Source of the DNA: an uncultured Sediminicola sp.
GTDB taxonomy: Bacteria > Bacteroidota > Bacteroidia > Flavobacteriales > Flavobacteriaceae
DNA length: 12,964 nt
Direction: 5' to 3'
Assembly (NCBI GenBank): GCA_938039345.1
Contig: CALHVB010000007.1
Location: 1-12,964, forward strand
Below are positions 1 through 5,107 of the stretch, one piece after another. The notes under the pieces were generated by a model. That model worked only from the letters and a program-made list of their open reading frames with translations, was not told where the DNA came from and did not search any database. Each line of letters starts with the position of its first letter. Position 1 is the first letter of the stretch. Made by a program: the position numbers and the translations under genes.

Positions 1-86
1 ACTTCACCCTTTTTTACGTGTACGTCGACTCCTTTAAGTACTTGTAAATCATCAAAATATTTATGTATGTTTTTTGCTTCAATCAT
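1..86 (-). CDS. ABC transporter ATP-binding protein, N-terminal fragment (LolD-like)
   Basis: Reading leftward from the ATG at 84-86, 28 codons are visible before the window ends: MIEAKNIHKYFDDLQVLKGV followed by a segment ending KKGE. This is the canonical opening of an ABC ATPase: the first beta strand, the aromatic A-loop residue (Y10) and the 'vLkGv...v.kGE' strand just before the Walker A loop. The wording is closest to flavobacterial LolD-type ATPases, which power release of lipoproteins from the inner membrane. Walker A, the signature motif and Walker B lie outside the window, so the subfamily is an inference. The gene is divergent from folE, with 121 bases between the two starts. Confidence 0.75.
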   Translation of the reverse strand, partial: MIEAKNIHKYFDDLQVLKGVDVHVKKGE

Positions 87-151
87 TTTTTAAAATATTG
101 ATGGTGAATTTACCATTTTCTGTTGTGACCTACAATTAAGAAACCTTTTTA

Positions 152-181
152 TTGGAAAGTCGACTTTTAACTTTATATTTA
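152..181 (+). promoter_or_regulatory. Putative folE promoter (Bacteroidota type)
   Basis: TTG at 152-154 is followed after 19 bases by TATATTTA at 174-181. This fits the Bacteroidota pattern TTG-N19-TAnnTTTG except for the last base. It would start transcription about 20 bases before the folE ATG. A 12-bp perfect palindrome, AAAGTCGACTTT (156-167), lies inside the spacer. The purine-rich AAAGGAAG at 186-193 is a possible, rather distant ribosome binding site. Confidence 0.4.
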
Positions 182-207
182 TTCAAAAGGAAGAAACTAA
201 ATACGTT

Positions 208-804
208 ATGCCATATAAGAATTTGGAAGAATACAATATTGAAGTAACAAAGGATATTAAGGAACGCTTTAAAGATATTATTGAAGATTTAGGAGAAGAT
301 ACTGAGCGAGATGGTTTATTAAAAACACCAGAGCGGGCTGCTAAAGCTATGCAGTTTTTAACTCAAGGTTATGAGCAAGACCCTGTAGAAATACTAAAAG
401 GAGCCATGTTTGCCGAGGATTACGATGATATGGTTATTATAAAAGATATAGAACTATACTCTTTATGTGAGCACCATATGCTGCCATTTTTTGGTAAAGC
501 ACACGTGGCTTATATTCCAAACGGACATATTGTTGGTTTAAGTAAAATACCAAGAGTGGTAGATGTTTTTGCCAGACGTTTACAAGTGCAAGAGCGTTTA
601 ACCCACGATATTTTAGAGTGTATAAATAGTACACTTAAACCGCAAGGAGTTGCTGTGGTTATAGAAGCTTCTCATATGTGTATGATGATGCGTGGTGTAC
701 AAAAACAAAACTCTGTAACTACAACATCAGGGTTTAGAGGTCAGTTTGAAAAGCAAGAAACTAGAAATGAGTTTTTAAAGTTAATAAGTTCTAATCTTTC
801 GTAG
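208..804 (+). CDS. folE: GTP cyclohydrolase I (FolE)
   Basis: This 198-residue protein converts GTP to 7,8-dihydroneopterin triphosphate, the first step of tetrahydrofolate synthesis; the product also feeds other pterin and 7-deazaguanine pathways. The family's zinc and active-site residues are in place. CEHH at 87-90 gives Cys87, His89 and His90, and Cys158 follows in 'SHMCMMMRG'. The 71-residue spacing between the two zinc cysteines equals that in the Escherichia coli enzyme (Cys110 and Cys181). The conserved blocks '[12 protein letters not shown]' (37-48), '[20 protein letters not shown]' (110-129) and '[10 protein letters not shown]' (169-178) are all intact. Length is normal for a bacterial type IA enzyme. 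It is transcribed alone, divergent from the LolD-like gene, with about 200 bases to the next gene. Confidence 0.97.
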   Translation: MPYKNLEEYNIEVTKDIKERFKDIIEDLGEDTERDGLLKTPERAAKAMQFLTQGYEQDPVEILKGAMFAEDYDDMVIIKDIELYSLCEHHMLPFFGKAHVAYIPNGHIVGLSKIPRVVDVFARRLQVQERLTHDILECINSTLKPQGVAVVIEASHMCMMMRGVQKQNSVTTTSGFRGQFEKQETRNEFLKLISSNLS

Positions 805-957
805 ATAGCTTAGTGATTTTAAAAGTGTTTTTTTTAATACGGTTTTACTATTAATGATAAGTCTTGCTTATTGGCAATTACTTTAATTAAACGTTAAACC
901 TATTATTTATCATGTTTTTTGCTGTTTTTGGTCATATTTATTTTGTTAAATACAAAT

Positions 958-965
958 TAGCTTTG
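958..965 (+). promoter_or_regulatory. Putative -7 promoter element for the globin gene
   Basis: TAGCTTTG matches the Bacteroidota -7 consensus TAnnTTTG exactly. It lies 40 bases before the globin start, giving a leader of roughly 35 bases. A TTTG at 942-945 is too close (12 bases) to be a standard -33 element, so only the -7 half is supported. The rest of the 805-1005 gap is AT-rich and I see no other structure in it. Confidence 0.4.
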
Positions 966-1005
966 CTGTATTCAAATCCAAAATAATTAAAAACCAATAC
1001 ATTAC

Positions 1006-1473
1006 ATGGAAGCTAAAACAATAGAATTAGTGCAGGGAACTTTTAAAAGTGTTGTTCCTATTGCAGACAAAGCAGCTGAGATTTTTTATGCAAAATTGTT
1101 TGATTTAGACCCTAGTTTAAAACCTTTGTTTAAAGGGGATATGAAAGAGCAAGGGAAAAAATTAATGACCATGATTGGTACTGCTGTAAACGGATTAAAT
1201 AATCTAGAAGCTATTGTACCGGCAGTACAAAATCTAGGAAGAAACCATGTAGGTTATGGTGTTAAAGACAGTCATTACGATACTGTAGGTTCGGCACTGT
1301 TATATACTTTAAAAACAGGCTTAGGAGACGAAGTATATACGCCAGAAGTTAATAATGCTTGGACAGAAGTATATACTGTTTTAGCAACTACAATGAAAGA
1401 TGCTGCAAATGAAGCAGAAGCTCCAGCTCCTGCACCAGTTGTAGAGGCTAAACCATGGTGGAAATTCTGGTAA
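1006..1473 (+). CDS. Single-domain globin with Ala/Pro linker and Trp-rich C-terminal tail
   Basis: The first ~133 of 155 residues align by eye with Vitreoscilla haemoglobin and the globin domain of flavohaemoglobins. Tyr28 falls at the B10 position ('FYAKLF'), Gln49 at E7 ('EQGKKL', with Leu53 at E11), and His81 ('NLGRNHVGYGV') is the proximal haem ligand. Tyr B10 plus Gln E7 is the ligand-binding pair typical of bacterial flavohaemoglobin-type globins, which bind O2 and take part in NO detoxification. There is no FAD/NAD reductase domain, so an outside reductant would be needed. Residues ~134-148 form an Ala/Pro/Glu-rich linker, and the protein ends in PWWKFW, which is not part of the globin fold. 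No signal peptide is seen, so it is probably cytoplasmic. It is monocistronic: a -7 element precedes it and a terminator follows at 1591. Function beyond haem and gas binding is inference. Confidence 0.93.
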   Translation: MEAKTIELVQGTFKSVVPIADKAAEIFYAKLFDLDPSLKPLFKGDMKEQGKKLMTMIGTAVNGLNNLEAIVPAVQNLGRNHVGYGVKDSHYDTVGSALLYTLKTGLGDEVYTPEVNNAWTEVYTVLATTMKDAANEAEAPAPAPVVEAKPWWKFW

Positions 1474-1590
1474 TAGTAGTGTTTAATTGTGGTGAATCAT
1501 GATCAATAAAATACTAAAACAAGTTTATTTCTATCGTTAAAGATACTTTGTAAGTAGTAATAAGCTGGTTAAAGCAAAAAAATATAATAT

Positions 1591-1622
1591 AAGAGCCACA
1601 GTGAAAGCTGTGGTTTTTTTTA
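1591..1622 (+). terminator. Rho-independent terminator after the globin gene
   Basis: CCACAG (1596-1601) pairs with CTGTGG (1608-1613) around a six-base loop, and a run of at least eight T follows directly. AAGAG before the stem can pair with the T run, lengthening the helix. It lies about 120 bases after the globin stop and points rightward. Confidence 0.85.
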
Positions 1623-1689
1623 TGTGTAAGTTTTGTTATAAACCAAAAATAGTCGGTTATTGTTTAACAATATATACTACTAATAAGTT

Positions 1690-2179
1690 ATGATTCATTT
1701 AATTGTTGGTAATACAGGTGCAGGTAAAACAACTTACGCCAATAAATTAAAAAAAGAGCTAAAAGGGGTTGTTTTTTCTATAGATCAATGGAATAACACC
1801 TTATTTCTTCCAGATAAAAAGGAAACAAGATGGTTTAGATTGGTTTTTAGAACGTATAGAGCGTGCAGAAACGCTAATGCAAAATTTGGTATTACAGTTA
1901 CATGAAACAAATACAGATACTATTTTAGATCTAGGTTTATCTAAATTTATGCATAGAGAAAAATTTAGAGTATTTGCAGATGAAAATAACATTGCTCTAA
2001 AGCTACATTTTTTAGATATATCTAAAGAAACCAGGTTAGAACGCGTATTTAAACGCAATAAAGAAAAAGGAGCAACTTACGAGTTTGAAGTAAGTAAAGA
2101 AAATTTTGACTTTATGGAATCTTGGTTCGAGAGACCAACAGAAATAGAGTTAAAAGGAGCATTAGTTGTTAAAGATTAA
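1690..2179 (+). pseudogene. P-loop kinase-like ATPase (AAA_33 type), interrupted by a frameshift
   Basis: Two overlapping frames together encode one protein of about 162 residues. The first (from ATG 1690) carries the Walker A motif GNTGAGKTT (residues 7-15) and the strand 'GVVFSIDQW'. It is homologous-looking up to about residue 44 and then becomes nonsense until a stop at 1905. The frame one base further along continues the family sequence: 'KQDGLDWFLERIERAETLMQ', then 'DTILDLGLSKFMHREKFR', 'LHFLDISKETRLERVFKRN' and a conserved end at 2179. Removing one base within about 1816-1824 (GATAAAAAGGAAA) restores a continuous gene. Intact relatives are small cytoplasmic P-loop proteins resembling zeta-toxin or chloramphenicol phosphotransferase-type kinases, with unknown substrate. 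The second half has its own ATG at 1877 but would lack the nucleotide-binding loop. This could be a true mutation, a sequencing error in an A-rich run, or less likely +1 recoding. The preceding region holds a 15-bp odd palindrome (1658-1672). Confidence 0.8.
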
Positions 2180-2240
2180 AAGTTAGGTTTTTTTTGGCAT
2201 CTATTTTGCAATTACTAAACTGAAATTAGTAAATTTAAAT

Positions 2241-2540
2241 ATGTCAAAAAAACAAGCTCATAAAATTAGAAACTTATTTTTAGGGTTGGCATTAGATGGT
2301 ATAGGAATGCTATCTTTTGTAATACCAGGTGTTGGAGAATTCTCAGATGTTATTTGGGCACCCCTTTCGGCATGGATTATGACGCGTATGTACAAGGGTA
2401 AAATAGGGCAAGCTGCTGGTTTAATTACCTTTGCAGAAGAGTTAATGCCTGGAATGGATATTATACCAACCTTTACCATTATGTGGCTCTATACTTATGT
2501 TTTTAGTGGTAAAAAAGGAGAAAAAATAATAGAAGTATAG
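2241..2540 (+). CDS. Small conserved membrane protein, function unknown
   Basis: This 99-residue hydrophobic protein starts with a basic segment (MSKKQAHKIR). Two or three membrane-spanning stretches follow at about 11-30, 33-50 and 70-89, and the tail is charged (KKGEKIIEV). The pieces 'IPGVGEFSDVIWAPLSAWIM' and 'AEELMPGMDIIPTFTIMWLY' are rich in Gly, Pro and acidic residues within membrane segments. I recall this pattern from uncharacterised Bacteroidota proteins but cannot name a family. It lies 61 bases after the broken P-loop gene and 43 bases before the Crp/Fnr regulator, all on the same strand. It could belong to either neighbour's transcript or neither. The context gives no functional clue. 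Confidence 0.75.
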   Translation: MSKKQAHKIRNLFLGLALDGIGMLSFVIPGVGEFSDVIWAPLSAWIMTRMYKGKIGQAAGLITFAEELMPGMDIIPTFTIMWLYTYVFSGKKGEKIIEV

Positions 2541-2583
2541 ACTTTCTTTGTTCTAATTATAAACTTTGTAGGTTTACTAATAA

Positions 2584-3156
2584 ATGAATTCTAATTTAGT
2601 TGATTACATACGCAGGTATATTACTATTTCTGAAGAAGAAATAAATCTTTTTCAGCAATATTTAACCCCAATAAAATTAAAAAGAAAAGTATATTTACAA
2701 GAAGCGGGGAATGTATGTAATGCCCGTTATTATATTATAAAAGGCTGTATTCGTTTGTTTTATATAGATACTAAAGGGAACGAGCAAATTATTCATTTTG
2801 GAATAGATAATTGGTGGGTTTCTGATTATGAAAGTCTTATACATAAAAATACATCAAAGCTATATATACAAGCGATAGAAGATACAGAGCTATTAGAATT
2901 TAGAGAAGATGATTTCGAAATTTTATGCAATAAGCTTCCTAAAATTAGCGATTTATTTAGAATTATATTAGAAAGAACCTATGTGGCTTCGCAAAAAAGA
3001 ATTGAATATATGTTAAGCTTGTCTGGCGAAGATTTATATCATGGTTTTGTATCAGAAAACATTGAGTTTTGCCAAAGAGTGCCCCAATACATGATTGCTT
3101 CTTACCTTGGTATGACCCCAGAATTTGTTAGTAAATTAAGAGCTAGCAAAAAATAA
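2584..3156 (+). CDS. Crp/Fnr-family transcriptional regulator
   Basis: This is a 190-residue regulator. Residues ~20-115 form the cyclic-nucleotide-binding-type beta roll ('YIIKGCIRLFYIDTKGNEQIIHFGIDNWWVSDYESL'). A dimerisation helix spans ~118-145, and ~162-188 form a short helix-turn-helix ('VPQYMIASYLGMTPEFVSKL'). The phosphate-binding cassette that binds cAMP in CRP is not conserved (WWVSDYESL takes its place). There is no FNR-type N-terminal cysteine cluster, since Cys45, 55, 115 and 163 are scattered, so the effector is unknown. This compact form without a long DNA-binding wing is common in Bacteroidota. The stop lies 4 bases before a perfect 18-bp palindrome that is a likely target site, and the CMD and DJ-1 genes follow. 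A TAGGTTTA (2569-2576) close before the start is a weak -7 candidate. Confidence 0.92.
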   Translation: MNSNLVDYIRRYITISEEEINLFQQYLTPIKLKRKVYLQEAGNVCNARYYIIKGCIRLFYIDTKGNEQIIHFGIDNWWVSDYESLIHKNTSKLYIQAIEDTELLEFREDDFEILCNKLPKISDLFRIILERTYVASQKRIEYMLSLSGEDLYHGFVSENIEFCQRVPQYMIASYLGMTPEFVSKLRASKK

Positions 3157-3160
3157 TATT

Positions 3161-3178
3161 TCTTAATCATGATTAAGA
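3161..3178. promoter_or_regulatory. Perfect 18-bp palindrome, candidate Crp/Fnr operator
   Basis: TCTTAATCATGATTAAGA is a perfect inverted repeat. Its core TTAAT-CATG-ATTAA differs from the FNR box TTGAT-N4-ATCAA by one base per half-site. It lies between the regulator gene and the CMD gene. Its centre (3169.5) is about 42 bases before the transcription start expected from the -7 element at 3199-3206, which is the class II activator position. Binding by the adjacent regulator is an inference. Confidence 0.6.
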
Positions 3179-3198
3179 TTTAAGAGATTCCTCCCTTT

Positions 3199-3206
3199 TA
3201 TTTTTG
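3199..3206 (+). promoter_or_regulatory. Putative -7 element for the CMD/DJ-1 transcript
   Basis: TATTTTTG matches TAnnTTTG exactly and lies 33 bases before the ATG at 3240. No TTG/TTTG -33 element is seen at the right distance. That position is near the 18-bp palindrome, as expected for an activator-dependent promoter. Confidence 0.45.
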
Positions 3207-3239
3207 GTGTAGTTAAAAAACACTTAAAAATAACAGATT

Positions 3240-3692
3240 ATGAGTACAGAAAGGATGAACATGAATAATGTAAAAGGGGAATATTATCAACCTTTAATAG
3301 ATTTAAATGCAATGCTGCGAGAAAGCACGCTAAAAACCGCAGAATTGTTGCTAATTTATATTAGAGCGTCGCAAATTAATGGTTGTGCTTATTGTATACA
3401 ATCACATATAAAAGAAGCAGTAGAAAAAGAAGAAAAACAATACCGAATACATGCTTTAGCAGCTTGGGAACATTCTCCATTTTTTACAGAAGAAGAACAA
3501 GTAATTCTTAAAATGACAGAGGAAATAACTAGTATTTCTACAAATGGACTTTTAGATAAAACGTATGAAAAAGCAAAAGCTATTTTTAGCACATTAAAAA
3601 TTGCAGATATTATTATGGCTGTTACTTGTATTAATGCATGGAATAGGATAGGAGTAGCTACTTTATTAATACCCAACAAATCTCAAGATTAA
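3240..3692 (+). CDS. Carboxymuconolactone decarboxylase (AhpD-like) family protein
   Basis: This 150-residue, all-helical CMD/AhpD-fold protein has the redox motif 'INGCAYCIQSH' with Cys49, Cys52 and His56. In AhpD this CxxC...H set is the thiol active site that reduces peroxiredoxin partners. Also typical are 'RASQINGC' before it, 'HALAAWEHSPFFTEEEQVILKMTEEIT' (71-97), and 'AWNRIGVAT' near the end, placing it with the YfiT/AhpD-like CMD proteins rather than true decarboxylases. The likely role is a cytoplasmic thiol peroxidase or disulfide reductase in oxidative-stress response; the substrate is unknown. Met6 and Met8 are alternative starts, but Met1 fits the leader best. It follows the Crp/Fnr gene and is separated from the DJ-1 gene by only 3 bases, so the latter two are almost certainly co-transcribed. 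Confidence 0.93.
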   Translation: MSTERMNMNNVKGEYYQPLIDLNAMLRESTLKTAELLLIYIRASQINGCAYCIQSHIKEAVEKEEKQYRIHALAAWEHSPFFTEEEQVILKMTEEITSISTNGLLDKTYEKAKAIFSTLKIADIIMAVTCINAWNRIGVATLLIPNKSQD

Positions 3693-3695
3693 ATA

Positions 3696-4415
3696 ATGAA
3701 GCAGTTATTTTTATATAGCAGTTTAGGTATTTTATCTCTTTTTATGGGTAAATGTTCAAAGGAAAAAAGTATAAAAACAATCTTGCCAAAAGAAAATAAA
3801 GAGCTTAAAAATATAGATAAGGACTTAGCAACTATTGGAATCTTAATTTTTGATGGAGTAATAATGAATGAAGTTGTGGCTCCTTTAGATGTTTTTTCTA
3901 ATACAGATAAAAACGGAAAAGCATTGTTTAATACTCTTTTAATAGGGAAAGATTATAAAACATATACGAGTGCTCATGGTTTAAAGTTTATACCAGATAA
4001 TACTATAGAAGATGCACCAGAATTAAAAGTATTAGTAGTACCAAGCTCTTATAGTCCAGAAAAGCAAACGTCTGATGTAGAGTTAGTTAATTTTATAAAA
4101 GAACAAAATAAAACTACAGCATATATAGCAAGCCATTGTGCAGGCGCATTTTTAATAGGAGAAGCAGGAATAGCAAAAGATAAAAAAATAGTAACCTATG
4201 TTACAGGAGGTAAAGTGTTACAGCAACAATATCCAGATTTAAAAGTTGCAGATGATACTAAAGAATCTGTTGTAAAAGATGGGAAATTTATCTCTTCTAA
4301 CGGTAGTTTAATTAGTTATACGGCTTCATTAGATTTGTTAGAGGAACTAACAACAAAAGTGCATAGAGCGTATGTAGAAGAAGCTATATTATTAAATAGG
4401 TTAAAAAGTAATTAA
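3696..4415 (+). CDS. Exported DJ-1/PfpI (class I glutamine amidotransferase-like) protein
   Basis: A 239-residue protein with an N-terminal hydrophobic segment ending LSLFMGKC (Cys20), then a charged linker to ~43, then a DJ-1/PfpI domain. 'TIGILIFDGVIMNEVVAPLDVFSNTD' (47-72) is the opening of the AraC-associated/isonitrile-hydratase-like branch. 'AYIASHCAGAFLIGEAGIA' (142-160) is the nucleophile elbow with Cys148, followed by 'VTYVTGG'. The signal suggests export. Cys20 could be lipidated, but Lys at -1 is atypical for a lipobox, so a lipoprotein is possible rather than certain. The domain lacks a C-terminal helix-turn-helix, so it is not a regulator. Relatives include glyoxalase III-like, protease-like and hydratase enzymes; the substrate cannot be told. 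It lies 3 bases after the CMD gene and is last in the cluster, ended by the terminator at 4417. Confidence 0.9.
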   Translation: MKQLFLYSSLGILSLFMGKCSKEKSIKTILPKENKELKNIDKDLATIGILIFDGVIMNEVVAPLDVFSNTDKNGKALFNTLLIGKDYKTYTSAHGLKFIPDNTIEDAPELKVLVVPSSYSPEKQTSDVELVNFIKEQNKTTAYIASHCAGAFLIGEAGIAKDKKIVTYVTGGKVLQQQYPDLKVADDTKESVVKDGKFISSNGSLISYTASLDLLEELTTKVHRAYVEEAILLNRLKSN

Positions 4416-4416
4416 T

Positions 4417-4449
4417 AAAAAATCCCTTTCATATAGAAAGGGATTTTTT
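4417..4449. terminator. Bidirectional rho-independent terminator
   Basis: AAAAAATCCCTTTC and GAAAGGGATTTTTT form a 14-bp stem around the loop ATATA (4431-4435). A-rich and T-rich ends let it work in both directions. It lies just after the rightward DJ-1 gene and about 22 bases after the end of the leftward lipoprotein gene, so it probably serves both convergent transcripts. Confidence 0.92.
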
Positions 4450-4471
4450 TATGATATTACATAAAATCTGT

Positions 4472-5053
4472 TTATTGTATTTCTACATCAAACGAAATAT
4501 CAATATCTGTATCTGTTCCTGCTGCAGTTCCAAAACCGTCACTATCGCTAACAGTAGGAGACTCGTGAAAAAGTTGAACACTAATATCACCAGTTGCTGC
4601 TGTTGCACCAGCAGTCCAAGTAGTTTTTACGCCTAGCTTATTATTATCTGATCTAGCACTATCATCAGCAGCTCTAGCCATTGTAAATTCTAAACTAGTA
4701 GCGTAAACAAAAAAGTGAGCGTCTATAGATGCTTGGTCTGCTAAGATATCCTCATCAATAAAATCTTCATCTTTGTTAAATAATTCAAGTACAGCATCAT
4801 AAACTCCGCCAGTATTAAATTCTCCTACAGTAGTCTTTTCATTTGCATCAATAACTTCATCTCCGTTGGCATCATCCCAAGTTAATACTACAGTATCCGC
4901 AGCATCATTTTGGTTGGTGAAAGTAAGTACTAGTTTTGTAATTGCTTCTTCATCTTCAACTGGATCAGTGTCTTTGTCATCATCATCATTTGAACAAGAA
5001 GCTAACATGGCAAGAGAAATTACTGCCATAGCATAAAATTTAATTGATTTCAT
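4472..5053 (-). CDS. Acidic lipoprotein with EF-hand-like loop, partner of the TonB-dependent receptor
   Basis: I place the start at the ATG at 5051-5053. It gives a normal lipoprotein signal, MKSIKFYAMAVISLAMLASC, with lipobox LASC and lipidated Cys20. An upstream ATG at 5089 would add 12 residues that spoil the signal. The mature part opens with SNDDDDKD, an acidic stretch typical of surface-exposed flavobacterial lipoproteins. Residues 61-72 (DANGDEVIDANE) fit an EF-hand or dockerin-like calcium loop, with acidic or Asn side chains at positions 1, 3, 5, 9 and 12. The C-terminal part has 'GDISVQLFHESPTVSDSDGFG' (155-175) and ends in alternating acidic and hydrophobic residues, suggesting a beta-rich fold. 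I recall similar lipoproteins beside TonB-dependent receptors in Flavobacteriaceae but no assigned function. It lies 54 bases after the receptor gene on the same strand and probably acts as its surface accessory. Confidence 0.85.
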   Translation of the reverse strand: MKSIKFYAMAVISLAMLASCSNDDDDKDTDPVEDEEAITKLVLTFTNQNDAADTVVLTWDDANGDEVIDANEKTTVGEFNTGGVYDAVLELFNKDEDFIDEDILADQASIDAHFFVYATSLEFTMARAADDSARSDNNKLGVKTTWTAGATAATGDISVQLFHESPTVSDSDGFGTAAGTDTDIDISFDVEIQ

Positions 5054-5107
5054 AGTTTTAAAATTTAAAGATTTAATTTTCATAGTCATTGTATTTATAA
5101 TATATAA

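Noticed and set aside
842..868. ATAAG...CTTAT repeat between folE and the globin gene as a terminator
   Set aside because: The stem is five AT-rich base pairs and no T run follows.
1493..1506. TGAATCATGATCAA after the globin gene as a second Fnr-type site
   Set aside because: It shares AATCATGAT with the 3161 palindrome, but only one half-site is good and it lies downstream of a gene with no promoter nearby.
1658..1672. TATTGTT-T-AACAATA inverted repeat before the P-loop gene as an operator
   Set aside because: Repeats of this size are expected about twice by chance in such AT-rich sequence, and no promoter element is placed sensibly around it.
1816..1822. Programmed -1 frameshifting at A AAA AAG in the P-loop gene
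   Set aside because: The continuation lies in the frame reached by skipping one base forward (+1), whereas slippage on this heptamer would go the other way (-1).
3161..3178. The 18-bp palindrome as a terminator for the Crp/Fnr gene
   Set aside because: It is AT-rich, would leave only a four-base CATG loop, and is followed by ATTTAAGAG instead of a T run.
4451..4636. Short cysteine-rich rightward reading frame
   Set aside because: It lies antisense within the lipoprotein gene and its Cys runs come from reversed Ala/Thr codons.
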